NCBI GenBank assembly: GCA_005789975.1
Contig: SXWC01000005.1
Coordinates: 1-20,469 of the forward strand
Reading direction: 5' to 3'
Origin: Planctomycetaceae bacterium
GTDB taxonomy: Bacteria > Planctomycetota > Planctomycetia > Pirellulales > UBA1268
Length of the DNA stretch: 20,469 nucleotides
Shown here: positions 13,223 through 20,469 of the stretch, piece by piece
Layout of the letters: the number at the start of each line of letters is the position of its first letter
Numbering within the stretch: position 1 is the first letter of the stretch
Translations under genes and position numbers: made by a program
Notes under the pieces: model-generated
The model's input: the letters and a program-made list of their open reading frames with translations, nothing else
Database searches by the model: none
Told to the model about the DNA's origin: nothing

Positions 13223-14676
13223 GATGCCGTCAGAGGTTCCGTGGAGGTTGCGGGGCGTTCCGGCTGCGCCGACGTCTCGGCCGCGCGTGCGGCGGCCCGC
13301 GAGGGTCCGTGGCCGATCTCGGGCTGCGTGAGGTGGCCCCAGTCGAGGGCCTGGTCCTGGCGGTAGTCCTTCCCGAGGGTCAGGGCCGTCGCCGCCTTCG
13401 CCATCTCGTAACCGAGGTAAAAGGCATGGCCGGGATCGACGTCGGTCCGTCCGGCGGCCCCGAGTCGCTCGAAGAGCAGAAAGGGATCGCGGGATTCGAG
13501 GTGGAGTCCGGCGCCGACCAGATGAATCAGGCCACCCTCGGCGAAGATCCGGAAGTTGGGGTCGCGGATCGCGGCGGCAAGCTGGCCGAGCACCTCGGGG
13601 CCGTGCTCGTGGGGCTTGCCTCCGCGGAGCGTGACGAGCCGGGGCTCGACGTGCTTCGGCAGCGTGCGGTTGGTGACGGCGTGCCATGCGAGGGCCCGGG
13701 CCAGCGCGCACTCCTTGACGCTGTTCTGCGCCCAGTGGATCACCTCGGTCGTGAGCACGGAGCGGATGCCGACCTCCTGGCAGAAGCCGATCAGCAGCGT
13801 GTTGATGCCGGCCGAATCGACGTCGGTGAGTTCGGTGAGATTGCCGATCCCCATCATCATCCCGGCATCCGGGTAGCGTTTGCGGATGTCGAGATAGCGG
13901 CCCAGGCTCTCCGCAAACCCGAAGCCGATCGGCTCGAGCACGGGATCGAGGCGAAAGGGCACGCCGGCCCGCGTGAGCCGGTCGATCGTGTCGTCGAAGC
14001 CCTCGAGCGTGGACGGCACGTCGGGCACGACCACGACCTCGCAGCCCCAGTCGGCCGCGGCGGCGGCGTTCGTCGAGTTGACCGAGAGCACGAGACTCGC
14101 TCCGGCCGTGGTCGCCGCCGCGACCTCACGGGGATCGAAGCTGTCGATCGACACCCGAAACCCCTCGGCCACGAGCATCCGCACGACGTCGCCCACGCCG
14201 CCCCAGACGCTGCCCGGGTCGCAGCCCACGTCGATCCGATCGGCGCCATCGGCCGCGAGGCGACGGGCCTCGGCCAGGATCGCCGCAGCCGCCAGCCGCG
14301 GGGCGTGGTTGATCTCGGCGATGATTTCGATGTCGTGGCGGCCGTAGCCGGCGAGGTCCTGGGACTGCTGGCCGAAAAACTCGTCGAGTGCCCGCAGGTC
14401 GGCCGGGCCGCGTTCCACGGGGAGGTTCGTCACTCCGGCGAAGGCGTCGAGCGGGCCCTGGCAGTTTCCCGGGATCACGATCCTGGTCGCGGTTTCCGGC
14501 ACGGCGAGTCGCTTGGCGATCCAGGGAGTGGGCATGAGCGCCGCCACGGTGATGGGCATCACCTGCACCGAATAGTCGAAGCCGACCCGCGTCGAAACCC
14601 CTTCCAGCATCCGCCGCAGCGATGGCTCGGCGAGCCGTCCGGTGACGAAATGGATGTGGGGTCGTGCGGCGGTCAC
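13219..14676 (-). CDS. Dihydropteroate synthase-like protein of H4MPT biosynthesis (DUF6513 + pterin-binding domain), 485 aa
   Basis: The N-terminal ~125 residues (HIHFVTGRLAEPSLRRML, VMPITVAALMPTPWIAKRL, RIVIPGNCQG) match what I know as DUF6513. They are followed by a TIM-barrel pterin-binding domain with IEIIAEINHAPRL, GADRIDVGCDPG, VSIDSFDPREV, LVLSVNSTNA and GMMMGIGNLTEL. The last ~100 residues contain FAEGGLIHLVGAGLHLES and GYEMAKAATALTLGKDYRQD. Such DHPS-like proteins occur with tetrahydromethanopterin genes in methylotrophs, planctomycetes and archaea and are thought to act in coupling the pterin to the ribofuranosyl-aminobenzene moiety, though the exact reaction is not settled. The only usable start is GTG 14674-14676 (an in-frame stop lies at 14710-14712), without a clear Shine-Dalgarno. 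It is first in an operon with pabB and pabA (ATGA overlaps) and divergent from the DUF447 gene. Confidence 0.9.
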   Translation of the reverse strand: MTAARPHIHFVTGRLAEPSLRRMLEGVSTRVGFDYSVQVMPITVAALMPTPWIAKRLAVPETATRIVIPGNCQGPLDAFAGVTNLPVERGPADLRALDEFFGQQSQDLAGYGRHDIEIIAEINHAPRLAAAAILAEARRLAADGADRIDVGCDPGSVWGGVGDVVRMLVAEGFRVSIDSFDPREVAAATTAGASLVLSVNSTNAAAAADWGCEVVVVPDVPSTLEGFDDTIDRLTRAGVPFRLDPVLEPIGFGFAESLGRYLDIRKRYPDAGMMMGIGNLTELTDVDSAGINTLLIGFCQEVGIRSVLTTEVIHWAQNSVKECALARALAWHAVTNRTLPKHVEPRLVTLRGGKPHEHGPEVLGQLAAAIRDPNFRIFAEGGLIHLVGAGLHLESRDPFLLFERLGAAGRTDVDPGHAFYLGYEMAKAATALTLGKDYRQDQALDWGHLTQPEIGHGPSRAAARAAETSAQPERPATSTEPLTAS

Positions 14677-14745
14677 GGGCTGGGCTCGTGGTGCGGGGGG
14701 CTTCCGAGTTTATCATGTGGGAATCCCCTCTCCGGCGGCCGCAGC
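14677..14745. promoter_or_regulatory. Divergent promoter region of the H4MPT island
   Basis: This 69-bp gap separates the leftward DHPS-like/pabB/pabA operon from the rightward DUF447/beta-RFAP synthase pair and must contain both promoters or their cores. The only AT-rich element is at 14707-14716 (AGTTTATCAT), which gives TATCAT on the plus strand and GATAAA on the minus strand, so the two -10 boxes may overlap. No clear -35 boxes. Confidence 0.4.
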
Positions 14746-15321
14746 ATGATCATCGAAGGCATCGTCACCACCACCCATCCGGACGGCGGCATGCACGTCG
14801 CGGCGATGGGTCCGGCCGTGGACGCGGGCGAACGGCTGACCGGTCGGATCACGCGGCTCGTGCTTCGGCCCTTTGCGACGAGCCACACCGCCGCGAATCT
14901 CGCCCGGGTGCCGGCCGGCGTCTTCCACCTGACCGACGACGTGCTCCTGCTGGCCCGGATCGTGGCTGGGGGGCTCGACGGCGGGCTTTCGTCGCGGCCG
15001 GCGGATCGCGTGCCGGGTCGGGTGCTCGTCGATGCCTGTCAGGCGTGGGAGTTTTCCATCGAGGCCGCCGACGTCTCCGGGCCCCGCGCCGAACTCTCGG
15101 CCCGCGTCGTGGCGGTTCATGGGGGCCGGCCGTTCATCGGCTTCAACCGTGCCGCCCACGCCGTCGTGGAGGCGGCAATCCTCGTCACGCGGCTCCACAT
15201 CCTCGGGCAAAACGAGATCCGCAACAGGCTCGCCGACCTTCGCGTGCTCGTCGAGAAGACCGGCGGCCCCCGGGAGCACGAGGCCTTCATGATCCTCGCC
15301 GAACGGGTGGAAACGGGATGA
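14746..15321 (+). CDS. DUF447-family protein of the H4MPT-linked gene set, 191 aa
   Basis: Recognised by MIIEGIVTTTHPDGGMHVAAMGP at the start, the NLARVPAGVFHLTDDVLLLAR segment, the central WEFSIEAADVSGPRAELSARV strand region, FIGFNRAAHAVVEAAILVTRLHIL, and a C-terminal helical segment (RLADLRVLVEKTGGPREHEAF). DUF447 proteins are found in methanogens and in H4MPT-using bacteria. From memory, structures show a flavin-reductase-like split-barrel fold, suggesting flavin binding, but no reaction is established to my knowledge. The length (~190 aa) is typical. ATG 14746 is the first codon giving the family N-terminus; the Shine-Dalgarno is weak. It is followed 46 nt later by the beta-RFAP synthase gene. 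Cytoplasmic; no membrane segments. Confidence 0.88.
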   Translation: MIIEGIVTTTHPDGGMHVAAMGPAVDAGERLTGRITRLVLRPFATSHTAANLARVPAGVFHLTDDVLLLARIVAGGLDGGLSSRPADRVPGRVLVDACQAWEFSIEAADVSGPRAELSARVVAVHGGRPFIGFNRAAHAVVEAAILVTRLHILGQNEIRNRLADLRVLVEKTGGPREHEAFMILAERVETG

Positions 15322-15353
15322 CCACGGGGGCCTGCGGCCGGACGGCTCGCGGG

Positions 15354-15359
15354 TATATT
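15354..15359 (+). promoter_or_regulatory. TATATT -10 box immediately before beta-RFAP synthase
   Basis: TATATT matches the -10 consensus at five of six positions and ends 8 nt before the ATG at 15368. Transcription would start at about the start codon, and there is no Shine-Dalgarno (CAGCGAAC precedes the ATG), consistent with a leaderless transcript in addition to read-through from the DUF447 gene. Confidence 0.35.
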
Positions 15360-15367
15360 CAGCGAAC

Positions 15368-16468
15368 ATGCCCTTCGACGAACCAGCGCCGACATCCCCT
15401 TTCAACGCCGTCGAGGTGCGGGCCCCGGCGCGGCTGCACATCGGCATGTTGTCGTTCGGCACGCCGGGCACCCGCTGGTTCGGAGGCGTCGGGGCGATGC
15501 TCGACCGGCCCGCCGTGCAGGTGCGAATCCGCCGCGCGGCGCGGCTGGAGGCCCGCGGACTGCACGCGGAACGCGCCGCCCGCTTCGCGCAGCAGTGTGC
15601 CGCGTACTGGAACCTCGGCGACGTCGGCTGTGCGATCGAGGTGGTCGCCGCCCCCATGTCGCACGTCGGCCTCGGCAGTGGCACACAACTCGGCCTGGCG
15701 GTGGCCGCGGGCATGCGGCACCTCTTTCGCATGGGGACGGAGGCGAGCCTGCCTCCGGCGGTCCCTCATCCGGTTCAGGGTGAACTGCATCCCTCCGAGG
15801 ATGATTGGCTCTTCGACGTGCGGGACGCGCTCGAACTTGCCCGCGCGGTCGGCCGCGGCCGGCGGTCGTGCGTGGGTGTCTATGGATTCAGCCGCGGTGG
15901 CCTGATCGTCGAGGCGGGCCGGATGGTGCGGGACGCCGCCGGCCCCGAGGACGACGCGACCCGTGACTTCTCCCCCATGGTCTCGCGGGCCCGTCTGCCG
16001 TCGGCGTGGCGGTGTGTGCTGCTGATCGCCCGGGATGCGGCCGGCCTGTCGGGCGATGCCGAGCGGGCGGCCTTCAAGCGGCTGCCCCCGGTCCCGCGGG
16101 AGATCACGGCCGAACTGTCGCGGATCGCGTTGCTGGAAATGCTGCCGGCAGCCGTGGAGGGCCATTTCATCGAGTTCTCGCTCGCGGTGAGAAACTACGG
16201 CGTCCTCGCCGGGGCGCCCTTCGCGCCCGAATCGAAGAATCTGCCCTACGCCCAGGCGACGGCCGATCTCGTCGAACTGCTCGGCGAACTCGGCTACCCC
16301 GGCTCCACGCAGTCGAGCTGGGGGCCGGCCGTGATGGCCTGCTGCGAGTCGCTCGAGAAGGCCGGCGCCCTCGTCGATCGGCTCGAATCGTTGGGGCTGA
16401 GCGATCATCACGACATCGTGATCGCCCGCTTCGACTCCCAGGGCGCCGTGCTCCGCGTGATCGAATGA
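15368..16468 (+). CDS. mptG: Beta-ribofuranosylaminobenzene 5'-phosphate synthase (beta-RFAP synthase), 366 aa
   Basis: GHMP-kinase-fold enzyme that condenses p-aminobenzoate with PRPP, with loss of CO2 and pyrophosphate. It is the first committed step that distinguishes methanopterin from folate. Signatures: VRAPARLHIGMLSFG at residues ~17-31, GGVGAMLDRPAVQV, the GHMP phosphate loop PMSHVGLGSGTQLGLAVA at ~97-113, VGVYGFSRGGLIVEAG, CVLLIARDAAGLSGDAERAAF, and the C-terminal GSTQSSWGPAVMACCESLEKA. The length is a little above the archaeal enzyme because of a ~15-residue N-terminal tail and a central HPSEDDW loop. It forms a pair with the DUF447 gene and stands opposite pabA/pabB, which supply its aminobenzoate substrate. 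It is convergent with dapA, only 7 nt apart. The reaction is well established for the family; the identification here rests on motifs and context. Confidence 0.9.
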   Translation: MPFDEPAPTSPFNAVEVRAPARLHIGMLSFGTPGTRWFGGVGAMLDRPAVQVRIRRAARLEARGLHAERAARFAQQCAAYWNLGDVGCAIEVVAAPMSHVGLGSGTQLGLAVAAGMRHLFRMGTEASLPPAVPHPVQGELHPSEDDWLFDVRDALELARAVGRGRRSCVGVYGFSRGGLIVEAGRMVRDAAGPEDDATRDFSPMVSRARLPSAWRCVLLIARDAAGLSGDAERAAFKRLPPVPREITAELSRIALLEMLPAAVEGHFIEFSLAVRNYGVLAGAPFAPESKNLPYAQATADLVELLGELGYPGSTQSSWGPAVMACCESLEKAGALVDRLESLGLSDHHDIVIARFDSQGAVLRVIE

Positions 16469-16475
16469 CGGCCCG

Positions 16476-17375
16476 TCAGGCGGGCTGCACGGCGAGGCCA
16501 TAATCGGTCAGCGCCTGGCGGAGCTTCGCGACCAGCGATGGCTCCAGCGGCACCAGCGGCAGCCTGATTTCGCCGGTGTCGCGGCCGACCATCGCCATCG
16601 CCGCCTTGATCGGGATCGGGTTGCTGGCGAGGCCGAGCAGGTCGCGGCAGAGTGAAAAGAGCTTCATGTGCAAGGCCCGGGCCTCGGACAGATTGCCCGC
16701 CCCGAAGGCGTCGCAGAGCGCCTTCATGTCTCCCGGCACGAGGTTGCCGACGACCGAGATCACGCCGCGGCCGCCGATGGCCAGGAGCGGCAGCGTCATG
16801 CTGTCGTCGCCGGAGAGCACCGTCAGATCGGTGGCGGCGAGCACCTGCGATGCCTGGTCCATCGCGCCGGTCGCCTCCTTGAGCATGGCGATGCCGGGCA
16901 GTTCGGCGAGGCGGATGATCGTCTCGGGCTCGATGTTGCGGCCCGTCCGCGCCGGGATGTTGTAGACGCAGATCGGGATCTCGACGGCCTCGGCCAGCGC
17001 CTTGAAGTGTTCGTAGATGCCCTGCTGGGTGGGGCGGTTGTAGTAGGGGCCGACGACGAGCGCGGCATCCGCGCCCGCCTTCGCGGCAAACTTCGTGAGC
17101 CGCACGGCCTCGGCCGTGGAGTTGGAGCCGGTGCCGGGCATCACGAGAAGCCTGCCCGCCGCCGCGGCGATGCTCTCGGCGATCACCCGTTCGTGCTCGT
17201 CGTGGGTGAGGGTCGGCGACTCGCCGGTGGTGCCGACGGGACAGATGCAGGTGGCGCCGGCCTCGGCCAGGAAGTCGATCTGCTCCTTCAGGCGGGCGGA
17301 GTCGAGCTTGCCGTCGCGAAACGGCGTGACGATGGCGACGGAGAGACCGGCGAACTTCTCGGCGCGGGTGGGCAT
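16476..17375 (-). CDS. dapA: 4-Hydroxy-tetrahydrodipicolinate synthase (DapA), 299 aa
   Basis: Class I aldolase-fold enzyme that condenses pyruvate with aspartate semialdehyde, the first step of the lysine/diaminopimelate branch. The N-terminus has [16 protein letters not shown]. Active-site elements are [11 protein letters not shown] (Thr-Thr), [17 protein letters not shown] (Tyr), [12 protein letters not shown] and [10 protein letters not shown] with the Schiff-base Lys at about residue 166, then [22 protein letters not shown]. The length matches the family. ATG 17373-17375 is chosen because AGGA lies 8 nt upstream; the in-frame ATG at 17396 lacks a ribosome binding site. It stands alone, convergent with beta-RFAP synthase and divergent from the nucleoside phosphorylase gene. 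NAL/DapA-family aldolases of other function exist, but the TTGES/YYNRP/NIPARTG set favours DapA. Confidence 0.94.
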   Translation of the reverse strand: MPTRAEKFAGLSVAIVTPFRDGKLDSARLKEQIDFLAEAGATCICPVGTTGESPTLTHDEHERVIAESIAAAAGRLLVMPGTGSNSTAEAVRLTKFAAKAGADAALVVGPYYNRPTQQGIYEHFKALAEAVEIPICVYNIPARTGRNIEPETIIRLAELPGIAMLKEATGAMDQASQVLAATDLTVLSGDDSMTLPLLAIGGRGVISVVGNLVPGDMKALCDAFGAGNLSEARALHMKLFSLCRDLLGLASNPIPIKAAMAMVGRDTGEIRLPLVPLEPSLVAKLRQALTDYGLAVQPA

Positions 17376-17460
17376 CGGGGCGATCCTGGGAAACATGGCT
17401 GGCGGGCACGGCCGCCGGTCGGAAGCCGGCACGCTTGCCGGTTTCTGGGGCGGGCGCGAG

Positions 17461-17485
17461 AATATGGTTTTTCCCGAAGAGCGGC
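17461..17485 (-). promoter_or_regulatory. Candidate dapA promoter in divergent gap
   Basis: In the 135-bp gap between dapA and the nucleoside phosphorylase gene the minus strand reads TTGCCG (about 17480-17485), a ~15-nt spacer and then CATATT. The spacing is slightly short. The complementary plus-strand AATATG may serve the divergent gene. Tentative. Confidence 0.2.
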
Positions 17486-17510
17486 AAACCCGGTTGGCGA
17501 CCGTCCAGAG

Positions 17511-18407
17511 ATGGCGAAGAACAATCGACCACCTGCCGACGTCGCCCGGCCCCGGCCGCGGATGGGAACGCCCCGGCCGGGTGCCATCGACGCGGCCGAG
17601 CGGATCGTCGCGTCGGGCGGTTGCCCGGCGACGATCGGCGTGGTGCTCGGCACCGGACTGGGCGGCCTTGCCGACCGGCTCACGGGTCGGTGGGCGATGC
17701 CCTCGACCGAGTCCGGCTGGCTCGCCAAATCGACGGCCCTGGGGCATGCGGGCCGGATCGTCTGCGGCTCGCTCCGCGGGGTGCCCGTCGTGATGCTCCA
17801 GGGTCGCGTGCACGGTTACGAGGGCTTTTCCCCCGAAACGCTCACCCGCGGCGTGGAACTGCTCGCGGCGCTCGGTGCATCGCAGGTCCTGCTCACCAAC
17901 GCGTCGGGTGGCCTCGAGCCCGACATGGTGAGCGGCGAGCTCGTGGTCGTCACCGACCACATCGACCTCGTCCGCCGGCCGTGGGGCGGGTGCCTCGAGC
18001 CCGACGAGACGGCCGCAGCCGAACCGACCGCCTTCTACGATCCAGCCCTCGTCGATCTCGCGCTCGGGGCCGCGCGGCGGGTCGATGCGATCGCCCGCAA
18101 GGGCGTGTATGCGTTTCTCTCCGGGCCGAGCTACGAAACCCGCGCGGAATACCGGATGCTGCGGCGGCTCGGCGCCGATGTCGTCGGCATGTCCACCGTG
18201 CCGGAGGTGGTGGCCGCCGGGCGGATGGGCCTCGATGTCGTGGTCTGCTCGGTGGTGACCAACGTCGCCCGGCCCGATGCGCCGACCATGGCCGCAACCG
18301 ACGCGGAGGATGTCTACAAGATGGCGGCCGACGCGGCCGAGGGCGTCTGGGCGATCCTGGAATCGCTCGCGGCACGTGCGGCGGGGCGGCCATGCGTATC
18401 CTGCTGA
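17511..18407 (+). CDS. punA: Purine nucleoside phosphorylase (trimeric PNP/MTAP family), 298 aa
   Basis: Phosphorolytic cleavage of purine nucleosides to base plus ribose-1-phosphate. The motif order is that of the trimeric class: [16 protein letters not shown] (phosphate site), [66 protein letters not shown], the [16 protein letters not shown] signature, and VVTNVA, where the purine-contacting Asn follows Thr. The first ~22 residues (Arg/Pro-rich) are a non-conserved tail; a second in-frame ATG at 17562 begins closer to the conserved region and is a possible alternative start. The 3' end overlaps surE by 16 nt, so the two genes are probably cotranscribed; SurE supplies nucleosides and this enzyme consumes purine nucleosides. 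An MTAP-like substrate preference cannot be excluded. Confidence 0.92.
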   Translation: MAKNNRPPADVARPRPRMGTPRPGAIDAAERIVASGGCPATIGVVLGTGLGGLADRLTGRWAMPSTESGWLAKSTALGHAGRIVCGSLRGVPVVMLQGRVHGYEGFSPETLTRGVELLAALGASQVLLTNASGGLEPDMVSGELVVVTDHIDLVRRPWGGCLEPDETAAAEPTAFYDPALVDLALGAARRVDAIARKGVYAFLSGPSYETRAEYRMLRRLGADVVGMSTVPEVVAAGRMGLDVVVCSVVTNVARPDAPTMAATDAEDVYKMAADAAEGVWAILESLAARAAGRPCVSC

Positions 18408-19081
18408 CCAACGACGACGGCATCGAGGCGCCCGGGCTTGCGGCCCTGCGCATCGCGGCGGCCGGTCTCGGCGGCGAGCTCGTGACCGTCGCTCCGGCGG
18501 AATGCCACTCGGGCTGCGGCCATCGGGTCACGACCGATCGGGCGATCCGGGTGGACGAACTCTCGCCCGGCCGATTCCGCGTGGCGGGCACGCCGGCTGA
18601 CTGCGTGCGGATCGGCCTGGCCCAACTCGTGCCCGACGCGGCGCTGGTGTTGTCGGGCATCAACGCCGGCGGCAATCTCGGCGCCGACGTCCATCACTCC
18701 GGCACCGTGGCGGCGGCCCGCGAGGCGGCCCTGCACGGGCGGCCCGCGGTGGCGGCGTCGCACTACCACCGCCGCGGCACGACGATCGACTGGGACCGCG
18801 CGGCGGGCTGGTTGGCGGAGATCCTCGCGACGCTCCGCGACCGGGGCTCTGTGGCGGGGGAGTTCTGGAACATCAACCTGCCCGATCTCCCGGCCACCGC
18901 GGCCGCGCCGCGGGTGGTGGAGTGCGCGATCGACGCGTCGCCCTTTGGTCTCGGTTACCGGGCCACCGACGCCGGCTGGAGCTACGACTCGAGTTATCAC
19001 GAGAGACCGCGGGTGGTCGGTGGCGACGTTGACGTCTGTTTCGGCGGTGCGATCGCCGTGTCGCGGGTGCGGACGGTGTGA
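18392..19081 (+). CDS. surE: 5'/3'-nucleotidase SurE, 229 aa
   Basis: Metal-dependent nucleoside monophosphate phosphatase. The N-terminal [19 protein letters not shown] carries the metal-binding Asp-Asp pair, [17 protein letters not shown] supplies the conserved Ser, and [32 protein letters not shown] gives the Asn ligand and the SurE hallmark. [10 protein letters not shown] follows. At 229 aa it is at the short end of the usual 240-260 range. The start ATG lies inside the end of the phosphorylase gene (overlap 18392-18407). The pairing suggests a nucleotide salvage or stationary-phase turnover operon. The C-terminal Ser/Asp-rich segment ([20 protein letters not shown]) is normal for the family. 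Confidence 0.95.
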   Translation: MRILLTNDDGIEAPGLAALRIAAAGLGGELVTVAPAECHSGCGHRVTTDRAIRVDELSPGRFRVAGTPADCVRIGLAQLVPDAALVLSGINAGGNLGADVHHSGTVAAAREAALHGRPAVAASHYHRRGTTIDWDRAAGWLAEILATLRDRGSVAGEFWNINLPDLPATAAAPRVVECAIDASPFGLGYRATDAGWSYDSSYHERPRVVGGDVDVCFGGAIAVSRVRTV

Positions 19082-19145
19082 GCCCAAGCGGACGCCACGG
19101 CTCCGCGTCCGGAAGCCCACGCGACCGCGGGGAGCGGCTTCACAC
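19076..19145. terminator. Nested hairpin between surE and the Dabb gene
   Basis: Outer stem GTGTGAGCC (19076-19084) with GGCTTCACAC (19136-19145, one bulged T). Inside it CGGACGC (19089-19095) pairs perfectly with GCGTCCG (19105-19111). It overlaps the surE stop codon and fills most of the 100-bp convergent gap. No U-tract. Confidence 0.4.
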
Positions 19146-19181
19146 GAGCGGGAATCGTGCGGCCCCCGGGATCCGCGAGGA

Positions 19182-19502
19182 TCAAGCTGCCGTGAACTCG
19201 GCGAGATCGGCGTCGAAGACGCGGACCTGCGCCCACTCCGTCGCGTTTTCCGCGATGAAGATCTCGTGACGCTCGGCTGTCTGGTAGGCGTCGTGTGCGG
19301 CGTGCGATTCGAACACGATCGTGAGGGCCACGTCGTAGTCGCGGTCGTTCACCTGCCGGTCATACACGGTCGCGCAGGTGCCGACCGAGAAGGAAACGGT
19401 GCCGGGGTGCCCGGTGAGATGGGTGCGGCAGGCGGCGACGAGTCGTGCCGCGGCCTCGGGCGAGCGTTTTTTGAGCGTGAAGTAGACGGCGTGCGAGAGC
19501 AC
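19182..19502 (-). CDS. Dabb (stress-responsive A/B-barrel) domain protein, 106 aa
   Basis: Single-domain dimeric alpha+beta barrel (ferredoxin-like) protein. It starts LSHAVYFTLKKRSPEAAARLV, the typical 'H-x-V-x-F-x-x-K' entry of Dabb proteins, then a central CATVYDRQVNDRDYDVALTIVFES strand pair and SHAAHDAYQTAERHEIFIAE, ending with VRVFDADL. I chose GTG 19500-19502 because AAAGGA lies 7 nt upstream; the open frame further upstream is antisense to ftsH and not protein-like. The biochemical role of bacterial Dabb proteins is mostly unknown; some relatives are cyclases or stress proteins. It lies 40 nt downstream of ftsH on the same strand, so it may be cotranscribed with this heat-shock-type gene. 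Confidence 0.85.
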   Translation of the reverse strand: MLSHAVYFTLKKRSPEAAARLVAACRTHLTGHPGTVSFSVGTCATVYDRQVNDRDYDVALTIVFESHAAHDAYQTAERHEIFIAENATEWAQVRVFDADLAEFTAA

Positions 19503-19542
19503 GTTGGCATCCTTTCGCGTGGCGGGAAGCGGCGGCCGCGTG

Positions 19543-20469
19543 TCAGGCGGGGTTTGAATCCCGGGCGGCCTGCACCGGGGCCGGGTCGGGCGTGGGGCTC
19601 GATTCGCCGGCCCGCCTGGGCGTGGCCGGGCCGATGATCTCAACCACCTCGGTGTCGTCGAGCATCTCCCTGGTCTCGAGGGCGTTGGCGAGCCGGTCGA
19701 GCTTGTCGCGGTTGTCGGTGAGAAGCTTCGTCGCCCGCACCGCCGCCTCGCCCAGGACCCGGAAGACCTCTTCGTCGATGATCTGCGCGGTGCGTTCGCT
19801 GAACTCGCGCTGCTCGTAGACGTCGCGGCCGAGAAAGGGATGCTCGTTGGAGGTGGAGCAGGCCACCGGGCCCACCCGCTCGCTCATGCCCCAGGTGGCG
19901 ACCATCTTCCGCGCGATCCGCGTGGCCTGCATGAGGTCGTTTTCGGCCCCGGCGGAGTATTCGCCGAAGACGAGCTTCTCCGCGGCGCGGCCGGCGAGGA
20001 TGAACGTGATCCGGTTGGTGAGGTCCGATTCGCCGATGTTCATCCGGTCTTCCTCGGGCACCAGTTGCGTGACGCCGAGGGCGCGGCCCCGGGGAATGAT
20101 CGTGACCTTGTGGAGCTTGTCCACGCCCGGCAGCAGCCAGGCGCCCAGCGCATGGCCCGCCTCGTGGTAGGCCGTCATCGTCTTCTCGCGGCCGGCGAGC
20201 ACGTCCTCCCGCTTCGGGCCCATCAGCACCTTGTCGCGGGCGTAGTCGAAGTCGGAGGAATCGACGGCGTTCTTGTCGTGCCGCGTGGCCCAGAGCGCGG
20301 CCTCGTTGACGAGGTTGCGGATGTCGGCGCCGGTGAGGCCGACGGTGGCGCCGGCGAGCCGGTCGAGATCGACGTCGGCCGCGAGCGGCACGTTGCGGGT
20401 GTGAACCTTGAAGAGCGCGAGCCGGGCCTTCTGGTTGGGGCGATCGACCGTCACGTGGCGGTCGAAGCG
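19543..20469 (-). CDS. ftsH: ATP-dependent zinc metalloprotease FtsH, C-terminal part (5' end outside window)
   Basis: Membrane-bound AAA+ protease that degrades misfolded and regulatory membrane and cytosolic proteins. The window holds the last ~308 residues, open to the right edge. At the edge RFDRHV is the end of the AAA second region of homology. Then follow the AAA lid (LTGADIRNLVNEAALWATR), the zinc motif TAYHEAGHALGAW (HEAGH), HKVTIIPRGRALGVTQLVPEEDR, AGRAAEKLVFGEYSAGAENDLMQATRIARKMV with the third metal ligand Asp, and MSERVGPVA. The C-terminus ends in a disordered Pro/Ser tail. The ATPase Walker motifs and the N-terminal membrane helices lie outside. The identification is certain. 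Confidence 0.97.
   Translation of the reverse strand, partial: RFDRHVTVDRPNQKARLALFKVHTRNVPLAADVDLDRLAGATVGLTGADIRNLVNEAALWATRHDKNAVDSSDFDYARDKVLMGPKREDVLAGREKTMTAYHEAGHALGAWLLPGVDKLHKVTIIPRGRALGVTQLVPEEDRMNIGESDLTNRITFILAGRAAEKLVFGEYSAGAENDLMQATRIARKMVATWGMSERVGPVACSTSNEHPFLGRDVYEQREFSERTAQIIDEEVFRVLGEAAVRATKLLTDNRDKLDRLANALETREMLDDTEVVEIIGPATPRRAGESSPTPDPAPVQAARDSNPA

Overview
The window is very GC-rich and gene-dense and almost certainly comes from a planctomycete, most likely Pirellulales-like. The reasons are: tetrahydromethanopterin (H4MPT) biosynthesis genes of archaeal type in an otherwise bacterial gene set; a secreted barrel protein of the kind I associate with planctomycete DUF6666; a membrane-anchored PQQ-like propeller protein with the planctomycete-style FPRFLGPDGSG entry; and several hypotheticals with a planctomycete look. 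Both ends are cut inside genes: the C-terminal end of Rho on the left and the C-terminal part of FtsH on the right.

Layout. 1-1618: the end of rho (+), a probable small minus-strand gene, and a conserved hypothetical (+). 1713-7950: a minus-strand block, read right to left as two tandem cystathionine gamma-synthase/lyase family PLP enzymes, a secreted barrel protein with a Met-rich linker, and a large disordered Arg/Asp-rich protein. 8043-10465: a membrane-anchored beta-propeller protein overlapping by ATGA with an SDR-family protein that lacks the usual catalytic residues. 10466-10910: a convergent non-coding gap holding a tandem 124-bp repeat with palindromic substructure.

10911-16468 is the most interesting region. 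A leftward operon (DUF6513/dihydropteroate synthase-like, pabB, pabA, joined by two ATGA overlaps) is divergent from a rightward pair (DUF447 protein and beta-RFAP synthase). The PabB homologue carries the PIKGT motif of aminodeoxychorismate synthase, so this island should make the p-aminobenzoate precursor (minus the PabC lyase step), condense pABA with PRPP, and carry out a pterin-coupling-like step. It looks like a compact H4MPT/C1-carrier island with its own pABA supply.

16476-20469: dapA (-), divergent from a purine nucleoside phosphorylase and surE (+, overlapping, both nucleotide/nucleoside salvage), then a convergent Dabb-domain protein and ftsH (-). No tRNA, rRNA, CRISPR array or insertion sequence was recognised. 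Promoters and terminators listed here were found by eye and are tentative.
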